DNA of 15,517 nt from Candidatus Poseidoniales archaeon (GTDB taxonomy: Archaea > Thermoplasmatota > Poseidoniia > Poseidoniales > Poseidoniaceae). Of this stretch, positions 6,017-13,083 are shown piece by piece. The notes under the pieces were generated by a model. The model saw only the letters and a program-made list of their open reading frames with translations, made no database searches and was not told the DNA's origin. Every line of letters starts with the position of its first letter. The stretch's first letter is position 1. The stretch spans positions 1 through 15,517 of the forward strand of contig QQSA01000087.1 of the NCBI GenBank assembly GCA_003602535.1. The letters are read 5' to 3'. Position numbers and translations under genes: made by a program.

Positions 6017-6100
6017 TGCGGGGGGCAGGATTCGAACCTGCGAACCAATAAGGAATGGGACCTAAACCCACCGCCGTTGACCAAGCTGGGCGACCCCCGC
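6017..6100 (-). tRNA. tRNA-Leu, anticodon UAG
   Basis: The complete cloverleaf is readable on the minus strand: a seven-pair acceptor stem (GCGGGGG with CCCCCGC), the anticodon stem GTGGG/CCCAT closing the loop TTTAGGT (anticodon UAG), a long variable arm as expected for leucine (class II tRNA), and the T arm GCAGG-TTCGAAT-CCTGC. Position 73 is A, the usual leucine discriminator. The 3' CCA is not encoded and there is no intron. It lies between dnaJ and the RND gene, opposite to both. Confidence 0.96.
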
Positions 6101-6169
6101 GCAGACCTGCGTTACATATCACACACATGAATACAACTGTTCAATAACGAGAAGATAAGGGAAGTAACG

Positions 6170-9100
6170 ATGGCGAAGTTTGAGGCATTATCAAATTTCT
6201 TAGTTCCCCATCGGAAAAAGGTTCACGTAGCCGTATTTATTTTGACACTGCTTATGATCCCGGGAGCATTGAAAGCTCTCGAACCAATTGACATGGAATC
6301 ATATGACATGGAATCACCTGAACTAACGGCTGAACGCAAGATAAATCAAGAGTTTTCTACAACTGAAATTATCCTTGGGTTTGTTGTTAGCGTTAGAGAT
6401 CCTGCAGAAATTGGTTCAACACCCGTCCCTGTTCCGTTCCTAGAAGATGGAACTCCCGACTATTCCGGATTCGCTCAGGCTACTGAAATAATTCCTGCTG
6501 GTGAAGAGTGGCAAGGCATTACTGCTAATGATGGAGGAATACTGAACCTCACAATTTTGCGTGAAATAGATTCTAAACATGATATAATTTACAATCACCC
6601 ATTAGGCCAATACACCAAACCATTCATCAACGATGTTACAGGATTACAAACTGCAGGAGTAATGAGTTTAGCAGACATTTTCAGGGGATTTATGGCCAAT
6701 GAATCGGTTCTTACAAAACCAACAATGACTCTATCCGGATCTGAGCCTCCTGCCACAAATTGGCATGATTGTTCTACTACTAAATTTCCTGATTTAGAAT
6801 GTCTTACATTTGACGATCCAAATCTCACTCAGACACACATCGATTTAGCTGCTAACAGAATGGCTATGTCAAATGGTTCCGATTTCTTGCGATGGTTATC
6901 TTTGGATAGAGGGTTCGTAGGAGCCAATGAAAATTCGGGAATTGTAGGTGGACCAATTGGTGGTTCTTTGAATATTGATGGAACATGGGAGAATGCGAAA
7001 TACGGCCCTGGCCGTTGGTCAGCATCGGCATCATGGTTACTAGTCCAGTTAGACCGTGCAGCTCTAGAAGAAGCCGGCTGGACAAACGTTTGGAAAGATG
7101 CTCATTCTGAAACTGGTTTTGACTACACAGACGATGGATTGGTTATCGGCGGTTATCGATTAAGTGGTACTGAATTACTTCTACACCCGCCAAATTATAC
7201 TTCAGAATATTGTTTGGAACTTGATGCTCCCTGCTCAATAGAATGGTCGATAATGAACCTTGAAGGTCACCTACGCAGCCATGACAATCATTCTCTTACA
7301 CTGATTGTTGGACAGGCAGTAAATGTAGAAGTTAACAGAGAATTGCAAAACTCTGGAGGCTTAATTTTCGCCATGGGATTTGTCATCATAATTTTACTAT
7401 ATTTCTCTCTAAGAAGGTGGTCTGATGTAGCGATTGTATCTATGGCATTAGGCGGTGCGCTATTGTGGATGCAAGGAATGATTGGTCATGCTTCATCACT
7501 GTTCAGTTGGCTGGGATACGACCTGATTTCAAGATCTCAATTCTCAAATCTTCTACCGATTTTAGTTCTGGCATTGGGAATAGATGACTCATTACATGCT
7601 CTGCACCGTTACAAAGAAGAACGCAGTCTAGGAAAGAGTTCTACAGAAGCAGGAACGATCACTGTCAACCGTGTTGGTAGAGCGATTATGCTTACATCTC
7701 TAACCACTATGGCAGCATTTGCTGCTAATCTGTTCAGCGATGTTGCAGCATTGCGATCGTTTGGTGTAGAAGCCGCCTTAGGGGTGTTAGCAGCATTCTT
7801 GCTGACCGGTATTTGGGCGCCATTGGTCAGAATATCATTTGATGACTGGATGGAAAAGAAAGGAAAAGACACCACTCCAACGGTCAATCGGAAATTCATA
7901 AAAAAGGAATTATTGCAAGACATTGCAGTACATGCAGGCACTGGAAAGAGACCGATTATAATCGCAGGCATATGCCTCATTCTAACATTGCCTGCTGCAT
8001 GGGGAATGATGCAACTGGAGGGAGATTTCGCTGTTGATGATTTCCTCGACGACGAATCAGATTTCGCATTTGGCGTTGGGATTGTAACTGAGCGGTTTTC
8101 AGATGAAGGTGAACCTGCGATGTTACTGATTGAAGGTGATGTGGCCGATCCTGATGTATTCAAAGCGATAGATGAGTTTAGACAAAATGCAAATCAAAAA
8201 ACAGATGGCGTTGCTGATAAGATGACTCGAACGCCTGATGGCTCAGTAGATATTCTTGCTATCGATGAATTCGTAACTGCCGCATCAGCATCTTACCTTG
8301 GAGATAAACAGCCATTCTACGACCGAGGATTCAATGAATCTGGATGTAGTACTACGGGAATTCTTAATTCTCCTGATTTAGATGACAGAGACTGTATAAT
8401 CTTCTTCTATGGAGTTCTATCATTAGATGGAATCCCAGGAACTGAAGTACCTTCATCGTTGGTAGATTTGTATATCGCACCTAGTGATGAAATCGACCCA
8501 GAAAGGGTATGGCTTTCGACAGACGGGGAACCAATTACGTATGACATGATGATTATTAGATTCGGCATAACATCTCCTGAAAACTTCCCAACTATGGGTC
8601 CGGGGTTGGAAGAGATGAAGAGAGATCTAGAACCTATGTTCAATCTCTCCAGTGGCACTTGGGAAGAAGAAGGAAGTAGCGAGGAAGATAAGCCATTAAC
8701 ATGGGTTATGCTCACTGGTAAACCGATTACAAGATTTGTTGCAAGTGATAGAATGCAATCAGAAATGCAGTCTTCATTATTCCTAGGTTCTCTATTCGTA
8801 CTCATAACTATGTCAATTGGTTTCCGATCTATCAAACAAGCTGTTGTTTCACTGACGCCAATTTTGCTAGTTGTTGTTTGGTTATACGGCTTAATCTACG
8901 CATTTGGATATTCACTAAATATCGTTACTGTAACTATCGCGACGATATCATTAGGCGTAGGCATTGATTATTGTATACACGTTACCGAACGGTATAGAGA
9001 AGGAAGAGAAAAGGGTGAAAATCATCGTCAAGCATTGCACGGGGTCGGTGGAGCTTGTGCTCTTGCATTAGTCGGTTCCGCCATCTCAGATATGGCTGGT

Positions 9101-9283
9101 TTCTCAATCATCGCTACTTCTTCGATGGGGTTATTCAATACGTTTGGATTATTCTCTGCAATTATGATTATGCTATCCTTAGTTGCTTCAATGGTATTGA
9201 CAACTGCTGCTTTAGGCCTAGCCGAACCCAAGTCCGATAAGTGGCAAGATACCCTGAAGAGTGAATTTGAACTTAGAGATTGA
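6170..9283 (+). CDS. RND superfamily (MMPL/SSD-type) membrane transporter
   Basis: A 1037-residue protein with the duplicated RND architecture. Half one: TM1 at about 18-36, a large extracytoplasmic domain (about 37-395), then TM2-TM6 (about 396-555), including LPILVLALGIDDSLHALHR in TM4. Half two: TM7 at about 593-612, an extracytoplasmic domain (613-860), then TM8-TM12 (865-1025) with ISLGVGIDYCIHVTERYRE in TM10. The Asp residues of the two TM4/TM10 motifs (GIDDS, GIDYC) are the proton-relay positions of MMPL and related proteins. It is single and complete, with no outer-membrane partners, as expected for an archaeon. Substrate is unknown; related proteins move lipids, lipid-linked compounds or hydrophobic drugs. 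Four cysteines in extracytoplasmic domain one (about 201, 211, 348, 355) might form disulfides. Confidence 0.88.
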   Translation: MAKFEALSNFLVPHRKKVHVAVFILTLLMIPGALKALEPIDMESYDMESPELTAERKINQEFSTTEIILGFVVSVRDPAEIGSTPVPVPFLEDGTPDYSGFAQATEIIPAGEEWQGITANDGGILNLTILREIDSKHDIIYNHPLGQYTKPFINDVTGLQTAGVMSLADIFRGFMANESVLTKPTMTLSGSEPPATNWHDCSTTKFPDLECLTFDDPNLTQTHIDLAANRMAMSNGSDFLRWLSLDRGFVGANENSGIVGGPIGGSLNIDGTWENAKYGPGRWSASASWLLVQLDRAALEEAGWTNVWKDAHSETGFDYTDDGLVIGGYRLSGTELLLHPPNYTSEYCLELDAPCSIEWSIMNLEGHLRSHDNHSLTLIVGQAVNVEVNRELQNSGGLIFAMGFVIIILLYFSLRRWSDVAIVSMALGGALLWMQGMIGHASSLFSWLGYDLISRSQFSNLLPILVLALGIDDSLHALHRYKEERSLGKSSTEAGTITVNRVGRAIMLTSLTTMAAFAANLFSDVAALRSFGVEAALGVLAAFLLTGIWAPLVRISFDDWMEKKGKDTTPTVNRKFIKKELLQDIAVHAGTGKRPIIIAGICLILTLPAAWGMMQLEGDFAVDDFLDDESDFAFGVGIVTERFSDEGEPAMLLIEGDVADPDVFKAIDEFRQNANQKTDGVADKMTRTPDGSVDILAIDEFVTAASASYLGDKQPFYDRGFNESGCSTTGILNSPDLDDRDCIIFFYGVLSLDGIPGTEVPSSLVDLYIAPSDEIDPERVWLSTDGEPITYDMMIIRFGITSPENFPTMGPGLEEMKRDLEPMFNLSSGTWEEEGSSEEDKPLTWVMLTGKPITRFVASDRMQSEMQSSLFLGSLFVLITMSIGFRSIKQAVVSLTPILLVVVWLYGLIYAFGYSLNIVTVTIATISLGVGIDYCIHVTERYREGREKGENHRQALHGVGGACALALVGSAISDMAGFSIIATSSMGLFNTFGLFSAIMIMLSLVASMVLTTAALGLAEPKSDKWQDTLKSEFELRD

Positions 9284-9286
9284 AAT

Positions 9287-9439
9287 CTATTCATCTAGGC
9301 GTTTCCGATGGTTAATGCCACTCATTACGTGTCGCTCTTCGACCTCAGCAAGTTTAGATTTCAATCGCCATGATAGAAACCAAACTGCGGTCACTACACC
9401 TACAATGTTTAGGACCCATACCCAAATTGGAAGTGTCAT
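9287..9439 (-). CDS. 50-residue single-pass membrane protein
   Basis: I chose the ATG at 9437-9439: a GAGGG site lies about 9 bases upstream and the product MTLPIWVWVLNIVGVV is membrane-inserting from its first residues (helix about 3-23). The remainder is charged (WRLKSKLAEVEERH and a basic tail HRKRLDE) and would face the cytoplasm. It starts 10 bases after the ferredoxin gene and is therefore in the same operon, converging with the RND gene 3 bases away. No family is recognised; a membrane anchor or partner for the ferredoxin is a guess from position. Confidence 0.65.
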   Translation of the reverse strand: MTLPIWVWVLNIVGVVTAVWFLSWRLKSKLAEVEERHVMSGINHRKRLDE

Positions 9440-9449
9440 ACTCAAACCC

Positions 9450-9737
9450 TCATAGTGGCGGCAGGATATCGATATCAACATCTCCAGAAGGAATTCCGAT
9501 ACAACCTAATCTCGCTCCGTCTTCTACAATCTCTTCATCCAGTCCCGGAGTTAATGGGTCTGGAAGACTAACATTCCCTGACAACAAAGTGACCATGCAA
9601 GAACCACAATTACCGCTGGTACAGTTAGTTGGAATATCTACATTGGAAGCATATGCATGTTCGACGAGGGATTTTCCTGGGATTTCTGTTGTTTGCCCAA
9701 GTAGTTTAGCACCACGTAGGAAACGTATGAGCCCCAT
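9450..9737 (-). CDS. 2Fe-2S ferredoxin (plant/adrenodoxin fold)
   Basis: A 95-residue electron carrier. The cluster ligands fit the plant-type pattern C-x4-C-x2-C plus a distant Cys: NCTSGNCGSC (Cys 39, 44, 47) and ARLGCIG (about Cys 79). The beta-grasp N-terminus (GLIRFLRGAKLLGQTTEIPG) and the GKSLVEHAYASNVDIP helix are typical. There is no signal peptide or fused reductase domain, so it should be a soluble single-cluster shuttle; its redox partners are not in the window. The TGA of the upstream gene is part of the GAGG-type ribosome-binding site, indicating a tightly coupled operon. Confidence 0.92.
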   Translation of the reverse strand: MGLIRFLRGAKLLGQTTEIPGKSLVEHAYASNVDIPTNCTSGNCGSCMVTLLSGNVSLPDPLTPGLDEEIVEDGARLGCIGIPSGDVDIDILPPL

Positions 9738-9746
9738 AGGATCGCC

Positions 9747-10835
9747 TCATCGGTCTTCCCAGCGTGACCAGCGTCCGGTTTGTTTATTGAAGTAAAGTCC
9801 TGCCTTCTTCATCCACTTGTTGAACTTAGTAGCTCCTGCTCCAGTTCGCAAGATAAAGTCTTCACGATCTTCTTGCGCCTGAATGTAACCCTTGGCCGCT
9901 AATGTTTGGTCTATCCAGTCATTGATACTCATCAAACCGCTAGTAAGAACTGATTGTTCCGCTGCTTGAGTCATCGAATCTGCATCTGCACCAGTTTGTT
10001 TTAATTCAGCCTTAACTAATTCATTGATTGTATTGAAGTCCTGAGATGCAGGTTTAGGAGGAACTGGATTTCTAGGTCGAGCATCAGGATCAATTTCGAC
10101 TCTTCCGCCATTCTGCATTATTGAATCAACAGCTGTAGAAAGCCCTGGTGAGAATGGTGTTTCACATTCCCAACAAATGAATGACCAGTTTTCTGAGTCG
10201 TCAGGGTTTCTACTCGTACGAGGATCCATTTCCTCATTACATTCTGGGCAAGCGTGTAAGATTAATTCAGGAACTATCTTTCTTCTGAAATCTACAATAT
10301 CCTGAGGTGTTCCATCTAATTCTAGCATTTCATGATCACGAGCAGCTTCTAATCCACGAGTTTCCAATTGGTCACGGATTTTCACTTTCTGATCATCTTT
10401 TCCTTCATCATGAAGATTATTTTCTAACTTAACAATTAGTTCAACAGTCTTTCCTAAGCGGTTCATGACTAGCTTTTGTGCACGGAATGCTTCAACTTTG
10501 GCCAACTTAAGACGTTCTTTTTCCTCTGCTAATTCAGATAGAACATCCTTCTGCTTACGCTTAAACTTGAGTTCCTCGATTTTACTCTCAGGCTTACGCT
10601 CAGGAGCTAGAACCTTCGATAGGAATCTTTCCTTACCATGGGATTGAGGCCCAGCAGAAATAATCTCAAGGACACCTTCTGCGATATCTGGCTTCAAACC
10701 ATAATTCTCAACTAATTGTGATTTATCGATCTTTTTTAGATCTCCAATCTTGATTCCTGCATCAGCTAATTGCATTGCAGTAGTTTCGTCAATTCCTCGA
10801 CGTAATAGAGCCAGATATGTGTCCTTCTTCGCCAT
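9747..10835 (-). CDS. Unrecognised helix-hairpin-helix / coiled-coil / zinc-ribbon protein
   Basis: 362 residues, no family recognised. Visible parts: an N-terminal helical region with two tandem HhH-like units (residues 10-60: LLRRGIDETTAMQLADAGIK and LKKIDKSQLVENYGLKPDIA), resembling nucleic-acid-binding HhH repeats; a long charged helical stretch at about 84-175 predicted as coiled coil (FKRKQKDVLSELAEEKERLK); a zinc ribbon with CPEC (196-199) and CWEC (221-224); a Pro-rich linker (about 250-265); and a C-terminal basic aromatic domain (about 300-362, FNKWMKKAGLYFNKQTGRW). The ATG at 10833-10835 follows GGGGGGGTG; a GTG two codons upstream is possible. It follows ksgA by 42 bases and precedes the ferredoxin by 9. 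The architecture suggests an RNA- or DNA-binding protein. Confidence 0.8.
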   Translation of the reverse strand: MAKKDTYLALLRRGIDETTAMQLADAGIKIGDLKKIDKSQLVENYGLKPDIAEGVLEIISAGPQSHGKERFLSKVLAPERKPESKIEELKFKRKQKDVLSELAEEKERLKLAKVEAFRAQKLVMNRLGKTVELIVKLENNLHDEGKDDQKVKIRDQLETRGLEAARDHEMLELDGTPQDIVDFRRKIVPELILHACPECNEEMDPRTSRNPDDSENWSFICWECETPFSPGLSTAVDSIMQNGGRVEIDPDARPRNPVPPKPASQDFNTINELVKAELKQTGADADSMTQAAEQSVLTSGLMSINDWIDQTLAAKGYIQAQEDREDFILRTGAGATKFNKWMKKAGLYFNKQTGRWSRWEDR

Positions 10836-10877
10836 GTGCACCCCCCCGACGGGACAGGCCGAGTGGGCGGTTAGATG

Positions 10878-11711
10878 TCAACCCATCGCTTTCCGCGCGT
10901 CTTCAAGAAGTCGTGCTAATTCGAGCCAATCTTCCAAATCTAAATCTTCAGGTCTTTCATCAATGAACTCGCAATCGATTGACTGCATCGCATCGCGATA
11001 AGCCTTAGCATGCCAACCACTAACTCTGGAAATTCTTTTTGGAGCTTTAGAAAGAGTATTTCTGATTTTTTTGCGCCGCTGAGAAAATGCTTGCCGAATC
11101 AACATCTTGGTTAGCTTTGAATTTTCGGGAGATTCTATTCTAGTCATGGTTACTAATCTTGAATGAACCTTAGGTGATGGGCTAAAGCAATGAGGCCCTA
11201 CTCTCATTTCAAAAGTACAATCCCAATCTAGCATTGTGCACATCCCAAGGCTTCCTTTGTCGCTCTCCCATTCCACTACCAGTCTCTCTGCAAATTCCTC
11301 TTGAACCAAAATCACTACCTGTTTGATAGATGTTGTACGAGTTATAATGTCTATCAATGGAGATGAAATTTGGTATGGTATGTTGGCCACCACCTTATTA
11401 GCAGTAGGCCATTTTTCTGTAAGGGCATCACCCTCTACTAAGTTGATTTTAGGAAATGTGTCTCGTAAATATTCACATATTCCTGAATCAATTTCAATCG
11501 CAGTCAGATCACATCCTGTTTGCAATAGCCTCTCAGTCAATACTCCTGGTCCGGGACCAATCTCGATTACATGGTCCTCTGGAGAAATATTAGCTAAACT
11601 CATAGTTTCATCAAGAACTTCTTCGTTATTGAGGAAATGTTGTCCCAATGCCTTCACATTTGATTGACGCATTCGCAAGCGTTCAATCAAAACTCGGGCT
11701 CCGTGGCCCAT
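10878..11711 (-). CDS. ksgA: 16S rRNA dimethyladenosine transferase KsgA/Dim1
   Basis: This methyltransferase dimethylates the two adjacent adenosines of helix 45 in 16S rRNA during small-subunit maturation, using S-adenosylmethionine. Numbering from the ATG chosen here (277 residues), the motifs are ALGQHFL near 21-27, the SAM-binding loop EIGPGPGVLTER near 50-61, the acidic AIEID near 71-75, the catalytic NIPYQISSP near 110-118 (NxPY form) and the C-terminal AFSQRRKKIRNTL, which is typical of the family. The ATG at 11709-11711 has GAGTGA at good spacing; a GTG at 11720 would overlap the DUF655 stop codon. The archaeal neighbourhood with DUF655 and rpoF upstream supports the call. Confidence 0.96.
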   Translation of the reverse strand: MGHGARVLIERLRMRQSNVKALGQHFLNNEEVLDETMSLANISPEDHVIEIGPGPGVLTERLLQTGCDLTAIEIDSGICEYLRDTFPKINLVEGDALTEKWPTANKVVANIPYQISSPLIDIITRTTSIKQVVILVQEEFAERLVVEWESDKGSLGMCTMLDWDCTFEMRVGPHCFSPSPKVHSRLVTMTRIESPENSKLTKMLIRQAFSQRRKKIRNTLSKAPKRISRVSGWHAKAYRDAMQSIDCEFIDERPEDLDLEDWLELARLLEDARKAMG

Positions 11712-11716
11712 TGAAA

Positions 11717-12316
11717 TCACTCATCCTGGCGTAATAGCAAATCGATTAGTCTAGGTTCTAAACTTCGATCTTCAATCTCTGAAACAAATCTCTTCGCAAG
11801 AAGTTCTGCAGCATTGATGTTACAATCCTCGTTCAGTTGTGAAAAATTCTCCCATCCTGCACGGCCACGGCTTGCGACCATTTCCATCGCTTTCTTATTT
11901 CCAACGCCAGCCAATAACTCGAAAGCATGCATTTTCAGTGAAAGGTTACCTGCACGGTTAAAGAATTGCTGAATAAAAACATCTGGTGAATCTTCAATTA
12001 TCTGTTGTATGACAACTGGTAGTTCTATCGATGCTGCATTTGACAAGTCTCGAATCCTTGCAAAGCCCAGTATATCCTGCACGACTTCACGCTTAGAATG
12101 GTCGATACCCATGTATAGTCTGTCGCCAACCATTTGTAATCCTGCATTTGGTTTGGCTCGTAGGCGAATAACGTGAAGAGAAGGTTCGGTTACTACGACA
12201 ATAACGCCATCTGCTTCGGGATGGTCGATTACTCGACACCATTCTACTTTTAGAAGCGGATCAGGTTTATCCTGGCGTTGATTTCTGCGCTGCCCGCCAC
12301 GACGATCGTTACGCAT
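11717..12316 (-). CDS. DUF655 family RNA-binding protein
   Basis: 199 residues matching the archaeal DUF655 family, which is commonly encoded between rpoF and ksgA. The basic N-terminus (RNDRRGGQRRNQRQ) is disordered. An OB-like domain follows (about 25-75, with VGDRLYMGID at 63-72), then a helical segment (ELPVVIQQIIEDSPDVFIQQ) and an HhH-like motif at about 126-148 (LKMHAFELLAGVGNKKAMEM), which corresponds to the family signature LxxHxLELLPGIGKK. The second region suggests nucleic acid binding; the precise role is not established, though the gene context points to rRNA or ribosome biogenesis. The ATG has GGTGA just upstream; it starts 22 bases after rpoF. Confidence 0.9.
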   Translation of the reverse strand: MRNDRRGGQRRNQRQDKPDPLLKVEWCRVIDHPEADGVIVVVTEPSLHVIRLRAKPNAGLQMVGDRLYMGIDHSKREVVQDILGFARIRDLSNAASIELPVVIQQIIEDSPDVFIQQFFNRAGNLSLKMHAFELLAGVGNKKAMEMVASRGRAGWENFSQLNEDCNINAAELLAKRFVSEIEDRSLEPRLIDLLLRQDE

Positions 12317-12338
12317 ATGCTCACCAACCGCCGGTTAT

Positions 12339-12701
12339 TCATTCGACACCGACATGTTGACGAACGATATCGAGAACTGCCTCGACATCTCCGCCATCAA
12401 TCGAGATACGGCGGCTAGCGATTACCGCACGTACATCATCGGAGTGCATCGGCATTAGCTCCGCCAACTTAGCTGCAAGTTCAGGATACTTTTGGAAAAG
12501 TTCAATCTCCATTATTGCGTTGAATATGTCATTGAAGACCTTAGGGTCTGTAGAGTAACCATTACGATTGTTACTTGCAGCCCACTCAGCGTGTTGCAGA
12601 GCTGCTTTCTGTTCATAAGTTAGGAAACCACGACGTTCTTGAGCGTGTAGAAGCATGTCTCTAACAGAAGAAAAATCGGTGAAAGTACCTTCGTCTGACA
12701 T
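12339..12701 (-). CDS. rpoF: RNA polymerase subunit Rpo4/RpoF (Rpb4 homologue)
   Basis: 120 residues. Rpo4 forms the polymerase stalk with Rpo7, stabilising the open complex and binding nascent RNA. The small helical fold has the family pattern: SSVRDMLLHAQERRGFLTYEQ, then ALQHAEW and, near the C-terminus, a HRDC-like helical bundle (ELAAKLAELMPMHSDDVRAV). The ATG at 12699-12701 has GGAGTGA five bases upstream; a GTG three codons earlier overlaps the rpl21e stop. rpl21e-rpoF linkage is conserved in archaea. Confidence 0.92.
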   Translation of the reverse strand: MSDEGTFTDFSSVRDMLLHAQERRGFLTYEQKAALQHAEWAASNNRNGYSTDPKVFNDIFNAIMEIELFQKYPELAAKLAELMPMHSDDVRAVIASRRISIDGGDVEAVLDIVRQHVGVE

Positions 12702-12706
12702 TTTGA

Positions 12707-12997
12707 TCACTCCAGTGGCTTAAGGTGTTCAGGGCGAGCAACTACAGTCTTCTGCATGTTACCATCTTTGACTGCAACTACCCAAGCCTTACCTTGGCGC
12801 TTCTGGATAAATCCAGTTCTGCCTTGGAATCGGCGATGAGGCATTCCCATCTGTTGGCTACCATCAAGAACGATAGCTACACGGTCTCCTTCGTTGTAAT
12901 TGTGCATGATGCGTGAAATACTGACGCGTCCTCTCTGGTGGCGTCCTCTACGTAGTATACTACGGGTGCCTTGGCGTTGTCCTTTGGATTTCTGCAT
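12707..12997 (-). CDS. rpl21e: Large-subunit ribosomal protein L21e
   Basis: 96 residues of the archaeal/eukaryotic L21e family, which has no bacterial homologue and binds 23S rRNA near the central protuberance. The match covers the whole length: basic N-terminus (MQKSKGQRQGTRSILRRG), RGRVSISRIMHNYNEGDRVAI, GMPHRRFQGRTGFI and the C-terminal ARPEHLKPLE. I chose the ATG at 12995-12997 because it gives the family's N-terminus and has GGAGTG nine bases upstream; the longer frame to 13087 includes the promoter. It is the first gene of the rpoF-DUF655-ksgA operon, five bases before rpoF. Confidence 0.96.
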   Translation of the reverse strand: MQKSKGQRQGTRSILRRGRHQRGRVSISRIMHNYNEGDRVAIVLDGSQQMGMPHRRFQGRTGFIQKRQGKAWVVAVKDGNMQKTVVARPEHLKPLE

Positions 12998-13062
12998 GTT
13001 GGTCGCACTCCTGCTTCTCGTGTCATTAGACCATTCGAAGCAACCTGCCGACCTACCCGGCC

Positions 13063-13070
13063 CATATAAG
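13063..13070 (-). promoter_or_regulatory. TATA-like box before rpl21e
   Basis: CTTATATG on the minus strand stands between the pus10 stop (13084) and rpl21e, about 66 bases before the rpl21e ATG. A start of transcription about 25 bases downstream would give a leader of about 40 bases that includes the GGAGTG ribosome-binding site. This makes rpl21e-rpoF-DUF655-ksgA-(downstream genes) an operon separate from pus10. Confidence 0.5.
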
Positions 13071-13083
13071 CACCGCGACGCGC

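Noticed and set aside
7609..8163. 184-residue minus-strand open frame inside the RND gene
   Set aside because: Shadow frame: low-complexity Ser/Asn-rich product, with the RND protein continuous and conserved across the region.
8407..8835. 142-residue minus-strand open frame inside the RND gene
   Set aside because: Antisense shadow frame without start signals or recognisable domains.
9370..9795. 141-residue plus-strand open frame over the ferredoxin
   Set aside because: Antisense to the ferredoxin, whose cluster ligands are all present on the minus strand.
10836..10877. Possible hairpin pairing the G-rich ribosome-binding site of the zinc-ribbon gene with an upstream CGCCC
   Set aside because: Only five pairs including one G-U in a GC-rich spacer; too weak to list as a regulatory element.
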